Origin: an uncultured Flavobacteriales bacterium
GTDB lineage: Bacteria > Bacteroidota > Bacteroidia > Palsa-965
Length of the DNA stretch: 64,000 nucleotides
Reading direction: 5' to 3'
Assembly (NCBI GenBank): GCA_903873905.1
Contig: CAIQQJ010000059.1
Span: forward strand, 1 to 64,000
The notes beneath the pieces were generated by a model. That model did no database searches. It was not told the origin of the DNA and worked only from the letters and a program-made list of their open reading frames with translations. The position numbers and the translations under genes were made by a program. Of the stretch, positions 1-10,451 are shown piece by piece (position 1 is the first letter of the stretch; every line of letters starts with the position of its first letter).

Positions 1-361
1 TGTTGAAGGATAAAAATAATTTGGAGCAGGGAGTTTTCATTTTTCATCAAGTCCTCACCTGCTGTCCGCTTCAAGTCCGTCTGCGCACAGCCATCCCATT
101 CGGGCTTTCCACTCCCATCAGGGCTATTTTCGAACACTTCAGTTTCAAACGAAAAAAATCGCGCAAAATCCTACCGCACCAATAATGCCACAGCGGCACA
201 GCGACACAGCTTATAATCTGTTTCAGCTAATAGATATTCAATCAAACATCAACTATCAAACATCAAAAATTCATTATCATAATTAACATTTTTTTGGAAC
301 AGGTGAATTTTCTTCACTTCAGATGAACCTACCTTTGAAAACACACTGAAATTACCCTCTT

Positions 362-1360
362 ATGACAATTGCAACAGCCGACATTCAAGCACTCAATGAG
401 CGAATTAAACAGGAAAGTTCTTTCGTAGACAAAATCAATAGCGAATTGGATCACGTTATCGTGGGACAAAAAACCATGATCGAACGTTTGCTCATCGCAT
501 TACTTTCCAATGGGCATATTCTCCTCGAAGGCGTTCCTGGTCTTGCGAAAACATTAGCGGTAAAATCACTTGCTTCAACCATACATGCCGATTTCAGCAG
601 AATTCAATTCACACCCGATTTGCTTCCAGCCGATTTAGTTGGCACAATGATTTACAATCAAAAACAGGATTCTTTCACAGTGAGAAAAGGTCCTGTGTTT
701 GCAAATTTTGTTTTGGCTGATGAAATCAATCGTGCTCCTGCAAAAGTGCAAAGTGCATTGCTAGAAGCCATGCAAGAAAGACAGGTTACCATCGGTGATG
801 AAACGTTTAAATTGCCCGATCCGTTTTTGGTACTTGCCACCATGAATCCAATTGAGCAGGAAGGAACTTACCCGCTTCCAGAAGCGCAAGTCGATCGCTT
901 CATGTTGAAAGTGGTGATTAAATATCCAACACGCGAAGAGGAACAAGCAATCATTCGCCAACAACTCGCTGCCGTTCGCATTCCACCAAAACCTATTCTC
1001 ACACCAGAAGATATTCTTCGCGCAAGAAAAGTTGTGCAAGATGTTTATCTCGATGAGAAAATTGAAAAATATATTGTCGATATCGTTTTCGCAACACGTT
1101 TCCCTGCTGAATACCGCTTGCAGAAATTACAAAACATGATTTCTTTCGGTGGTTCTCCTCGCGCATCCATTTCACTTGCGCAAGCATCTAAAGCCTATGC
1201 ATTCTTGCAACATCGTGGTTTCGTAATTCCAGATGACATTCGCGCCATTGCGTACGATGTGCTCCGCCACAGAATCGGTCTAACCTACGAAGCGGAAGCA
1301 GAAAATATCACAACAGAAAATATTATCAGAGACGTTTTAGCTGCAGTACAAGTACCTTAA
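362..1360 (+). CDS. MoxR-family AAA+ ATPase (first gene of Bat/aerotolerance operon)
   Basis: Walker A GVPGLAKT, Walker B ADEINRAP, ATMNPIEQEGTYPLPEAQVDRF typical of MoxR; followed by DUF58 and VWA genes. Confidence 0.95.
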   Translation: MTIATADIQALNERIKQESSFVDKINSELDHVIVGQKTMIERLLIALLSNGHILLEGVPGLAKTLAVKSLASTIHADFSRIQFTPDLLPADLVGTMIYNQKQDSFTVRKGPVFANFVLADEINRAPAKVQSALLEAMQERQVTIGDETFKLPDPFLVLATMNPIEQEGTYPLPEAQVDRFMLKVVIKYPTREEEQAIIRQQLAAVRIPPKPILTPEDILRARKVVQDVYLDEKIEKYIVDIVFATRFPAEYRLQKLQNMISFGGSPRASISLAQASKAYAFLQHRGFVIPDDIRAIAYDVLRHRIGLTYEAEAENITTENIIRDVLAAVQVP

Positions 1361-1440
1361 GTGGTGGCATGTGGTAAGTGGCAAGTGACAAGTAAATTTT
1401 TCACTTGCCACCCGTCACCTGTCACTTGTCACTTTTTTAA

Positions 1441-2316
1441 ATGGAGACAATAGACATTCTCAAAAAAGTCCGTCAGATTGAACTGAAGACACGTGGCCTC
1501 ACCAACCAAGTTTTTTCGGGAGAATATCATAGTGCTTTCAAGGGACGTGGAATGACTTTTTCAGAAGTACGCGAATACCAACCTGGTGATGAAGTGCGAA
1601 CAATTGATTGGAATGTTACTGCGCGTTTTAATCATCCTTATGTAAAAGTTTTTCAGGAAGAAAGAGAACTCACTGTGATGTTGTTGGTGGATGTAAGTTA
1701 TTCCGGCGCATTCGGTACACATGCACAATTGAAACAGGATCTCATAACAGAATTATCGGCAACACTTTCCTTTTCCGCAATGTTGAATAATGATAAAGCG
1801 GGCGTTATTTTTTTCAGCGACATAGTAGAAAAATTCATTCCACCGAAAAAAGGGAAATCGCATATCCTTCGAATCATTCGTGAATCATTGCAATTCAAAT
1901 CAACAGGAAAAGGAACAAATCTTTCTGCCGCATTGGAATATTGCACCAACGCAATCAAGAATCGTTGTATTGTTTTTGTCATTTCCGATTTCATGAGCGC
2001 ATCCTTTGATGATGCGCTGAAAATTGCAAATCGAAGACATGATGTTGTGGCATTGCACATTTATGATCGTCGTGAATTGGAATTGCCTGATATCGGTCTT
2101 GTGCAATTAATCGATTCTGAAACCAATGAATTGCTTTGGGTGGATACATCTGATTCAGCCGTGCGCGACAGGTATGCACGCACAGCGAGAATGCATCGTT
2201 TGTGGATGGATGATCTTTTCAAAAAAAGTGGAGTGGATTCTGCACACATTGCCACGGGAGATAATTATATAAAAACTTTATCCGCACTTTTTCGCAAACG
2301 TGAAAAGCGCCGCTGA
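1441..2316 (+). CDS. DUF58 domain-containing protein
   Basis: GRGMTFSEVREYQPGDEVRTIDWNVTAR motif, downstream of MoxR. Confidence 0.93.
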   Translation: METIDILKKVRQIELKTRGLTNQVFSGEYHSAFKGRGMTFSEVREYQPGDEVRTIDWNVTARFNHPYVKVFQEERELTVMLLVDVSYSGAFGTHAQLKQDLITELSATLSFSAMLNNDKAGVIFFSDIVEKFIPPKKGKSHILRIIRESLQFKSTGKGTNLSAALEYCTNAIKNRCIVFVISDFMSASFDDALKIANRRHDVVALHIYDRRELELPDIGLVQLIDSETNELLWVDTSDSAVRDRYARTARMHRLWMDDLFKKSGVDSAHIATGDNYIKTLSALFRKREKRR

Positions 2317-2319
2317 AAA

Positions 2320-3288
2320 ATGAAAACGAAAATTCCATTTCTTATTTTTCTGTTGCTTTTCATAGGCAAAACAATACACGCCCAAAATTCCGAGGCAGAA
2401 GCTATATTGATGCGTTCACAAATAAAAATTGGCGAACAGGTTGATTTGAAACTGGCAGTGCGTTATCACGAGGGGACAAAAAAAAGTGTTGTCACTTGGC
2501 CAGAATTAAAGGACACGCTTTCCAAAGAAATTGAAATCATTAAAATGGACAGCATCAAAACTGTTCTCGCAAGTCGTTCTTCCGTTTTGTATGAACAGGC
2601 AAGAACAATCACGATTACTGCTTTTGATTCTGGAACCTATATTATTCCTTCCCAAATCTTCATCGTCAACAAGGATACGATTTACACCAATGAACTGAAG
2701 TTGTATGTTAACACAATCCCAGTTGACACCACCAAACCGATTAGGGACATCAAATCAATTTATGATGTTCCCGGAGCTCCTATAGTGGATGAGCCCAAAA
2801 CTTCCAATCAATGGATGTGGTTTGCATTGGGCGGATTACTGGTAATAACTGCTGTATTTCTAATAATTTATTTTACGCGCAAGAAGAAGTTGATTCCAAT
2901 GATTCATTCTCCACAAAGAGAATTATTGCCACATGAAAAAGTTTTGGAACAACTTGCTGAACTCGGTCGGAATAAACCCTGGTTGCATGGCGAATTAAAA
3001 CAATATCACATTTCCATGACGGAAATTCTTCGTGCTTGGGTGGTGGAACGTTTTCGCATTCATGCAAAGGAAATGACGACTGGAGAAATTATTTATTTGC
3101 TCAATTCAAATCGTGCTGATGCAAGTGCAAGCATGAAACTTGAACGTGTTTTACGCACAGCTGATATGGTCAAATTTGCAAAAGGCATTCCTGAGAATGA
3201 AGAAAATGAATATTGTCTGCAACTAGCAATGGATTTCGTTTCAGCAACTGCAATTTACCCTGAACCTTCAATACCTCAAATACAATGA
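2320..3288 (+). CDS. BatD-like/DUF4381-like membrane protein of the Bat operon
   Basis: signal peptide, beta-rich N-terminal region, single TM (WMWFALGGLLVITAVFLIIYF), cytosolic C-terminal domain; operon position. Confidence 0.7.
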   Translation: MKTKIPFLIFLLLFIGKTIHAQNSEAEAILMRSQIKIGEQVDLKLAVRYHEGTKKSVVTWPELKDTLSKEIEIIKMDSIKTVLASRSSVLYEQARTITITAFDSGTYIIPSQIFIVNKDTIYTNELKLYVNTIPVDTTKPIRDIKSIYDVPGAPIVDEPKTSNQWMWFALGGLLVITAVFLIIYFTRKKKLIPMIHSPQRELLPHEKVLEQLAELGRNKPWLHGELKQYHISMTEILRAWVVERFRIHAKEMTTGEIIYLLNSNRADASASMKLERVLRTADMVKFAKGIPENEENEYCLQLAMDFVSATAIYPEPSIPQIQ

Positions 3289-4304
3289 TTGAATGGTGGG
3301 ATAATATAATTTTCGCTGAAACTTGGGTACTGTGGTTCCTAACCGCAATTCCTGCATACGCGATTTTGATTTATTATCTAGGTGGAAGAGGTCGTCCTGC
3401 ATTGACACTTTCCTCCTTCCATTTTTTATCAGGAATAAGAGTGCCTGCAAAAGTAAAATGGAGATCAGTCCTTTATTTATTGCGGTTTTTAATTGTCATT
3501 TTATTGATCACAGCATTTGCTCGTCCTCAATCGAAAACAGGATTCAAAAGAAAAAAAGGAGAGGGTATTGATATCATGCTTGTTCTTGACATTTCCCAAA
3601 GCATGGATGCGCAAGATTTCAAACCATCACGAATGGAAGCTGCAAAAATGCAAGCAATGCATTTTGTTGATCAACGTCCTGATGATCGAATTGGAGTTTG
3701 TGTTTTTAGCGGAGAAGCATTTACAGTTTGTCCTCTTACTTCTGATCATGAAGCATTGAAAATGCTCATCACGAACATTGAAAGCAATCAGGGAGAATTG
3801 GAACAGGGAACTGCAATTGGAATGGGTTTGGCCAAAGGTGTGGAACGAATTAAAGAAAGCAAGGCGAAAAGCAAAATTGTGGTTTTGATCACTGACGGAA
3901 GCAATAATAAAGGAACCATTCAACCATTGGATGCAGGCAGAATTGCGAAAACTTTTGGAATAAAAACGTACATCATTGGTCTAGGTGCTACACAGGGAAA
4001 AGTTCTTTCTCCCACCTCTCAAAATCCCGATGGAAGTTATGTGATGCAATATCAGGATGTGGATATTGATGAAAGTACATTGATGGAAATTGCCCAAACC
4101 ACAGGAGGAAAATATTTCCGTGCATCCGACACAAGAAATCTTGAAAATATTTATGAAGAGATAAATAAATTGGAAAAAACCGAATTTGATAAAAACGGAA
4201 CAGAAGAACGTCAAGAGGAATTTCTTCCGTTTCTGCTTGCCGCACTCATTTTGGTTTTGGGAGAATTCATTTTACGTTACACCACATTCGACAGCCTAAC
4301 ATGA
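3285..4304 (+). CDS. batA: BatA-like VWA domain membrane protein
   Basis: MIDAS motif VLDISQSM, flanking TM helices, ATGA overlap with upstream gene. Confidence 0.9.
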   Translation: MIEWWDNIIFAETWVLWFLTAIPAYAILIYYLGGRGRPALTLSSFHFLSGIRVPAKVKWRSVLYLLRFLIVILLITAFARPQSKTGFKRKKGEGIDIMLVLDISQSMDAQDFKPSRMEAAKMQAMHFVDQRPDDRIGVCVFSGEAFTVCPLTSDHEALKMLITNIESNQGELEQGTAIGMGLAKGVERIKESKAKSKIVVLITDGSNNKGTIQPLDAGRIAKTFGIKTYIIGLGATQGKVLSPTSQNPDGSYVMQYQDVDIDESTLMEIAQTTGGKYFRASDTRNLENIYEEINKLEKTEFDKNGTEERQEEFLPFLLAALILVLGEFILRYTTFDSLT

Positions 4305-5326
4305 CCTTCGATTATCCATATCTTCTTTTTTTGTTGCTGCTTGCTGTGCCCCTTGCGCTTCTATGGAGAAGGTCCGTGCAAAGAAGGCAAGAGCGAATTC
4401 GGAAATTTTCAGAAAGTGCTTTTACTGAAAAATTACTGCTTGGAAATAATCCCAAATTACGTCGCTGGCATTTTCTGCTTTTCTTTTCAGGATGCGTCCT
4501 ATTGATTTTCGCAATAAGCGGCCCGCAAATTCCAGGTGGAAAAGAAAAAGTGAAATCAACTGGAATTGATATCATGGTTGTATTGGATGTTTCAAACAGC
4601 ATGCGTGCAAATGATATTCAACCAAGCAGGATTGAACGCGCGAAATTGGCATTGGGACAAATGGTTTCAAAAATGGGAAGTGATCGTTTGGGTATTGTTG
4701 TTTTTGCAGGACAAGCTTACACCTGCCTTCCACTTTCCGATGATCATGCCGCTGCAGAAATGGTCATACAAACCGTTTCTACCGATATGATTTCGATGCA
4801 AGGCACTGCAATCGGTAATGCAATCGACAATGCAATGGCATCCTTTTCAAATGCAGATAAGAATCGCGGAAAGGCAATCATTCTAATTTCAGATGGAGAA
4901 AATCACGAAGACAATGCTTCCGATGCTGCGAGTCGTGCTGCAGAAAAAGGTGTGGTTGTTTGTAGTATTGGAATTGGTTCCCCAGAAGGTTCAACTATAC
5001 CAGAATTCGATGCCACAGGAAAATCTTTGGGAAATAAAAAAGATAGTGACGGAAAAGAAATTATTTCAAAACTCGATGAGCAGACCTTAAGAGAAGTTGC
5101 CAATGAGGGTCGAGGAATTTATACCAGAGCAAATAATTCTGATTTAGGAATAAGCAAAACCTATTCGATGTTGCAAGGGTTAAATAAAACAACAAAAGAA
5201 TCTTGGAGTTATACAAGTTACACACCCATGTTTCGCTGGTTTCTTCTTGCTGCATTATTGCTTTTTATGACAGAAGCCTTATTGCCAGAAGGAAAACGAA
5301 ATGAAACAAATGCACGAATCTCATGA
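4301..5326 (+). CDS. batB: BatB-like VWA domain membrane protein
   Basis: MIDAS motif VLDVSNSM, TM helices, ATGA overlap. Confidence 0.9.
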   Translation: MTFDYPYLLFLLLLAVPLALLWRRSVQRRQERIRKFSESAFTEKLLLGNNPKLRRWHFLLFFSGCVLLIFAISGPQIPGGKEKVKSTGIDIMVVLDVSNSMRANDIQPSRIERAKLALGQMVSKMGSDRLGIVVFAGQAYTCLPLSDDHAAAEMVIQTVSTDMISMQGTAIGNAIDNAMASFSNADKNRGKAIILISDGENHEDNASDAASRAAEKGVVVCSIGIGSPEGSTIPEFDATGKSLGNKKDSDGKEIISKLDEQTLREVANEGRGIYTRANNSDLGISKTYSMLQGLNKTTKESWSYTSYTPMFRWFLLAALLLFMTEALLPEGKRNETNARIS

Positions 5327-6036
5327 TGAACAGAACAATCATTTCGCTCTTGTTATCGGTTTTTGTTTTGCAAATGAATGCGCAACAAATTCCGAAAATA
5401 CCAAAAGACGGATATAAAAATACTCGTAAAGGAAATGAGAGTTTTAAAAAACAGGATTACGCCAGTGCAGAAAAATATTATCAGGGCGGAATACAAACCG
5501 ACACCAATAAAAATGCTGCCTATTATAATCTTGGAAATGCGCTATACAAACAGAAAAAATTCGATGAGGCTGGTCAAGCTTATGCGAATGCTACTGCTGG
5601 AAAAAATTCCGATTCCCTTTCACGTACTTGGCACAATTTAGGTAATTCGATGATCGAGCAAAAAAAATATCAGGAAAGCATCAACGCTTACAAGCAAGCC
5701 TTGAAATTAAATCCGAATGATGAGGAGACACGTTACAATCTTGCTTACGCACAATCGAAATTGAAACAACAACAAAAACCTCAGAAACAAAATCAAAAAA
5801 ACAATCAGCAACAAAAAAACCAACAACAACAACAACAGCAGCAGCAAGATCAACAACAGCAAGATCAACAAAAACAAGACCAACAGAAAGATCAGCAGCA
5901 AAAACAAAACATGAGTAAGGATGAAGCGCAACGCATGTTGGATGCCTTGAAGGATGACGAGAAAAAAACGCGCGACAGAATGAATAATCAGAAAACCAAC
6001 CGTCGATTTTCCAGAAGCAAGACCAAAGACTGGTGA
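5323..6036 (+). CDS. batC: BatC-like TPR protein with Q-rich C-terminal tail
   Basis: TPR repeats (AAYYNLGNALYKQKKFDEA; WHNLGNSMIEQKKYQESINAYKQALKLNP) followed by poly-Q/KDQQ tail; ATGATG overlap. Confidence 0.88.
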   Translation: MMNRTIISLLLSVFVLQMNAQQIPKIPKDGYKNTRKGNESFKKQDYASAEKYYQGGIQTDTNKNAAYYNLGNALYKQKKFDEAGQAYANATAGKNSDSLSRTWHNLGNSMIEQKKYQESINAYKQALKLNPNDEETRYNLAYAQSKLKQQQKPQKQNQKNNQQQKNQQQQQQQQQDQQQQDQQKQDQQKDQQQKQNMSKDEAQRMLDALKDDEKKTRDRMNNQKTNRRFSRSKTKDW

Positions 6037-7772
6037 GAACTTTTAAATTCATAAAATCCCGATTTTTTACAGCATTTATTTTTTTTCTGCTGAGTGGAAT
6101 TATTTTGCCCGCTCAGCAAATCCATCTTTCACTTGATAAAGACACCATCAGTTACAATGAAAATGTTGTATTGACTTTGAGTGGTGAAACTGGAAATCAA
6201 AATATGTACACTGGAATTCCATCGCCTGATGGAGTAATGGTTGTTGGCACAAATGAAACAACATCCTTTAATAGCAGCAGCGGAAAAACAAAATTCACCA
6301 GAACCTATACACTTTCTCCTTATGAAATCGGGACTTTTACCTTTGGCCCAGCATGGGCGCAAGTCGGAAGTCACCGCTTTTATTCCAATAAGGTTACGCT
6401 TGTCATTAAACCAGGAAATAAATCTTCGAAAGACTCCGAAATTTTTCTGCGTTGCGAATCGGACAAAAAGAAAGTTGTTCTTGGCGAACAAATTACACTT
6501 TCACTCATGCTTTATTCAAGAGTGGAAAGATCTCTTGGATCCGAACGACCAATTGCAAAAACATTTAATGGCTTTTGGTATCATGAAGGTGCACCAATTC
6601 AAAGAGTAAAAGATACTTTGGTTTTTGTCAATGGTTTGCCTTATCAACGATCAACTATTTACAAGGAATATGTTTTCCCAAATGTCACAGGCAAACTGTC
6701 CATTCCCGCCTACACTTACACTTGTTTCATTAAACAAAATCCCTATCCAACTGGAGATCCGCTCATTGATGATGTGATGAGCATGCCCACACAAATTGAA
6801 TTGACTTCACCTGAAAATTCCATTGAGGTTTTGCCCGTTTCAAAAAACAATCAACCTGCCAATTTCAAAGGAGATGTTGGTGAATTTTCTCTGAGCGCAA
6901 CAATTGATCATGATAAAATAAAAGCCAATGAACCGGTCATTCTCAAAGTTTCAATCCGTGGAATTGGAAATATCAATTTTATTCAATTTCCTCCAACAAA
7001 ATTTCCAGATGGAATAGAAAATTTTGCACCCGTTTCCAATGACACAACATCGGTTACTGAAAAAGGAATTGAAGGTGAAAAAACATTTTCAGTTACACTC
7101 ATTCCGAAGAACAAAGGAAAATTCACCATTCCAGGAATTTCATTTTCCTATTTTGATCCGCGTAAAAAAGAATTTATAACACTTCATACACCTGAATTTC
7201 CACTCACTGTCGAGCAAGGTGATACGACCAAAGACATTTCTGAAAATAACCTTCCCGAATCTTTTCTCGATGCCACTTCAAATGGAAAAAATATATTTAA
7301 ACTATTTCTCATTTCCATTCCATTGTTGGCACTAATTCTTGTTTTGTTTTTCATTTACCGAAAAAAGAAAAAGAAGAATGTAGAAGGAAATGGATTACTG
7401 AATAAAAATGAAAAAACAGAAAACGAAGAACCTATTCTTCCACAAAAAAAATCCACAGATATTCAAGCAATGATAAATGTTGCGGAACATTTTTTTATAA
7501 GCGGAAATACTAAAACAGGAATTGCGCAATTATACGAATCGCTGTTAACTGCACTCTGCGAAAAAACGGAACTCTCCAGAGAAGAAGCTTCCATCAATCA
7601 ATTGCGTTTCAGATTGGAATTGAAAAATTATTCGAAAGAATTCACCTCTGAAATACTTGCACTTGTGGTTCAACTTTCGGAATTGAGATATTCAAGTGTC
7701 GAATTAAGCAACCAAGACCTTTTTGAAAAACTCGGCAACACAAAAAAATTAACACTGCTGCTCAAGAGATAA
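6033..7772 (+). CDS. batD: BatD-like oxygen-tolerance protein
   Basis: LSLDKDTISYNENVVLTLSGE N-terminus, repeated beta domains, TM near C-terminus; GTG start overlapping the batC stop. Confidence 0.88.
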   Translation: MRTFKFIKSRFFTAFIFFLLSGIILPAQQIHLSLDKDTISYNENVVLTLSGETGNQNMYTGIPSPDGVMVVGTNETTSFNSSSGKTKFTRTYTLSPYEIGTFTFGPAWAQVGSHRFYSNKVTLVIKPGNKSSKDSEIFLRCESDKKKVVLGEQITLSLMLYSRVERSLGSERPIAKTFNGFWYHEGAPIQRVKDTLVFVNGLPYQRSTIYKEYVFPNVTGKLSIPAYTYTCFIKQNPYPTGDPLIDDVMSMPTQIELTSPENSIEVLPVSKNNQPANFKGDVGEFSLSATIDHDKIKANEPVILKVSIRGIGNINFIQFPPTKFPDGIENFAPVSNDTTSVTEKGIEGEKTFSVTLIPKNKGKFTIPGISFSYFDPRKKEFITLHTPEFPLTVEQGDTTKDISENNLPESFLDATSNGKNIFKLFLISIPLLALILVLFFIYRKKKKKNVEGNGLLNKNEKTENEEPILPQKKSTDIQAMINVAEHFFISGNTKTGIAQLYESLLTALCEKTELSREEASINQLRFRLELKNYSKEFTSEILALVVQLSELRYSSVELSNQDLFEKLGNTKKLTLLLKR

Positions 7773-7860
7773 AATTGGATTTAGTCATTTCCCCAGCCTA
7801 TTCGTCTGATAGTGTAAAAGATACGAGAATTTTTATATCTTTGAATCAGGCAAATACTAC

Positions 7861-10281
7861 ATGAAAATACGATTACTACTCTCTGGAATTTTCTTCCTGA
7901 CTTCTTTTTGCGTAATCGCACAGGGCGGTTCTACACCATTAAGTGGTCATAATCCTGTTGCCACAACCTCCACTTTAAGATCTTCTGACCCCAATACTCC
8001 ACAGGATGGAAGTGCCACGCTTGGTGCAACCTATTCTTACAGTGCTTGCGGTCTGAATTATACAACGGCTAGCCAAAAACTTGGAATGCGTTTCCCTCTT
8101 CTTAATTCACCAAGTTCAGTTCAACCAGCAACATTTGCTATTGCTGGAATTCCTCCTTCAGCAGTTATTCAAAAAGCATTTGTCTGGTGTGACGCATCAG
8201 GAAATGGTGTTCCAATTTCCCTTAATGTTACTAATCCATTTGCAGTCTCAGCAGCATTCAACATGACCATGATTGGACAAGATCAGGATAAGTGTTGGGG
8301 GTACGTGGGAACGTTCACTTATCGTGCTGATGTCACTTCACTTGTTGTAGGAAATGGAAATTATACCATCAGTGGTTTTCCAACTAATCCACCAAATACA
8401 TTAAATGATGTGGATGGAGCAACCATGATTGTAATCTGGAGTGACCCAACACAAAGTTGGCAAGGTGATATCAATATTTGGGATGGTTGTTTGGTTATTA
8501 ATGGTGGAATTACAACTCAAACCATTACAGGATTTACCGCATGCGCTGGAACCGTAAGCAATGCAAGAGCATTTATGGCAGAGGGAGATTTGCAAGGACT
8601 TGCATCTCAAATGACTTTGAATGGAGTTTTCCCTATTACTTGTAATGAAGATTGGTGGAATTGGATTGACGTTCCAACTACCGTAACTCCTGGTCAAACT
8701 TCATCCGTATTTGGTAATAATTCAGGTGGAGATTGTTATAATTTTTGTGTGATGGGATTGTATTGGCAATCGAACTGTTCTACTTGTTGCGCATCGCCAT
8801 TTACACTTAACATGGATTCCATTCCAAGTCAATGTTCTGCCTCGAATGGAACGGCTACTGCAACACCCGTTGGTGGAATTGGACCATTCACGTATTCGTG
8901 GAATACAGTTCCTATTCAAACAACACAAACTGCAACTGGCCTTCCTCCTGGCGTATACATTTGTACCGTACAAAGTCAAGCAGGATGCACATTCATTGAT
9001 ACTGTTACAGTAATGGGAACAGGATCATTACCATTTACAAGTTCTTCAACCAATAATCTTTGTTTTGGTGACACCATCGGAACTGCCATTTTTAATCCGA
9101 CTGGAGGAACCGCACCTTATACCTACGTATGGTCCCCGAATGTCAGCACAACAAATAGTGCGATAAATCTTGCAGCAGGAGTTTATTCTGTGAATGCCAC
9201 TGACAATTTTGGTTGTCAGAATTCAGCAACATTCACAATTACTGAACCACCAAACGTACCGATCAATGCTTCAATAAATGGTATTTCACCAATATGCTGG
9301 GGTCATTCTACAACACTGACAGCAAGTGCTACAGGCGGTGCTCCACCTTATACTTATGCATGGATCACTCCCGCTGGAACAAATCCTGTTGTTACAGTAA
9401 GTCCTACTGTTACCACAACCTATTCCGTTGTTGTAGCTGATGCCTGTTTTACAATTCACGATACAGCAACATTTACAGTTGTTGTAAATCAACTTCCTAT
9501 AATTTCATTCACCGGTGATTTACTGAGTGGTTGTGCTCCAATTTGTGTTGATTTCACAGCACTTTCCAATCCTGGAGTTTCAAGTTGTCTATGGACTTTT
9601 GGAGATAATACTAGCTCAACACAAATTAGTCCATCACATTGTTTCTACAATTCAGGTCAATATTCAATTGGCCTTCATGTAACTGACATCAATGGTTGCA
9701 TTGATTCCACTAGCCTATTAAATTATATTTATGCCTACCCAAATCCGATTGCTGGATTTAATGTTATTTCTGAAAATCCTGCGACACTTTTAGAACCAAC
9801 TGTTATGGTTGATGATATCAGTACAGGTGGAGACACTTGTTATTGGGATTTTGGTGATGGAAATTTGTTGACTGTTATTGGATGCGGAGACGTTTCAAAT
9901 CAATATGCTGACACGGGTGCTTATCACATTATTGAAATTGTGGTAAACAATTTCGGTTGTTCAGATACCGTTGCCTATGATGTTTATATTATTCCATACA
10001 CAACCATTTTCGTTCCCAATACATTTACACCAAATGGAAACGGTAACAATGATGTGTTTCTATCTTTCGGAGAATATGTAGATGATTTCCATATGATGGT
10101 TTTCGACCGTTGGGGAAATTTAATTTTTGAGTCGTACGATCAAGATAAGGGCTGGGATGGGAAAGCGAATGGTGGAAAATATTTAGCTCAGGAAGACACC
10201 TATGTTTGGGTAATTACCTACACTGAACAACATAGTAAAGCCAAGCACAAAATAATTGGTCACGTGAATCTTATCAGGTAA
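7861..10281 (+). CDS. Secreted adhesin-like protein with SprB-like and PKD-like repeats and gliding motility-associated C-terminal (CHU_C/T9SS type B) domain
   Basis: signal peptide; SprB-like repeats (CFGDTIGTAIFNPTGGTAPYTYVWSP); C-terminal FVPNTFTPNGNGNNDVF...FDRWGNLIFES...GWDGK. Confidence 0.9.
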   Translation: MKIRLLLSGIFFLTSFCVIAQGGSTPLSGHNPVATTSTLRSSDPNTPQDGSATLGATYSYSACGLNYTTASQKLGMRFPLLNSPSSVQPATFAIAGIPPSAVIQKAFVWCDASGNGVPISLNVTNPFAVSAAFNMTMIGQDQDKCWGYVGTFTYRADVTSLVVGNGNYTISGFPTNPPNTLNDVDGATMIVIWSDPTQSWQGDINIWDGCLVINGGITTQTITGFTACAGTVSNARAFMAEGDLQGLASQMTLNGVFPITCNEDWWNWIDVPTTVTPGQTSSVFGNNSGGDCYNFCVMGLYWQSNCSTCCASPFTLNMDSIPSQCSASNGTATATPVGGIGPFTYSWNTVPIQTTQTATGLPPGVYICTVQSQAGCTFIDTVTVMGTGSLPFTSSSTNNLCFGDTIGTAIFNPTGGTAPYTYVWSPNVSTTNSAINLAAGVYSVNATDNFGCQNSATFTITEPPNVPINASINGISPICWGHSTTLTASATGGAPPYTYAWITPAGTNPVVTVSPTVTTTYSVVVADACFTIHDTATFTVVVNQLPIISFTGDLLSGCAPICVDFTALSNPGVSSCLWTFGDNTSSTQISPSHCFYNSGQYSIGLHVTDINGCIDSTSLLNYIYAYPNPIAGFNVISENPATLLEPTVMVDDISTGGDTCYWDFGDGNLLTVIGCGDVSNQYADTGAYHIIEIVVNNFGCSDTVAYDVYIIPYTTIFVPNTFTPNGNGNNDVFLSFGEYVDDFHMMVFDRWGNLIFESYDQDKGWDGKANGGKYLAQEDTYVWVITYTEQHSKAKHKIIGHVNLIR

Positions 10282-10303
10282 ATTTCTTAAAAGATATCCA
10301 TTG

Positions 10304-10333
10304 AAGGTCAAGACATTGTTTTGACCTTTTTTT
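10304..10333 (+). terminator. Rho-independent-type terminator after the first adhesin gene
   Basis: AAGGTCAA gacattgt TTGACCTTTTTTT. Confidence 0.75.
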
Positions 10334-10451
10334 ACGTCTAGTGTTAGGATGATAAGATTCCAGAAAATTATTTGGATATCAAGGCAACTTACCCTAAATT
10401 GCGTATGGCTAACACTTAGAGAACCCTTTCACTACTTAATTATTGGACGAT

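Noticed and set aside
3-185. ORF at the window start
   Set aside because: Sequence resembles a decayed family 1-like repeat (TCAAGTCC...CGGGCTTTCCACT); no protein motif.
7831-7845. TATCTTTG as a promoter for the first adhesin
   Set aside because: Matches TAnnTTTG but no convincing upstream TTG at the right spacing.
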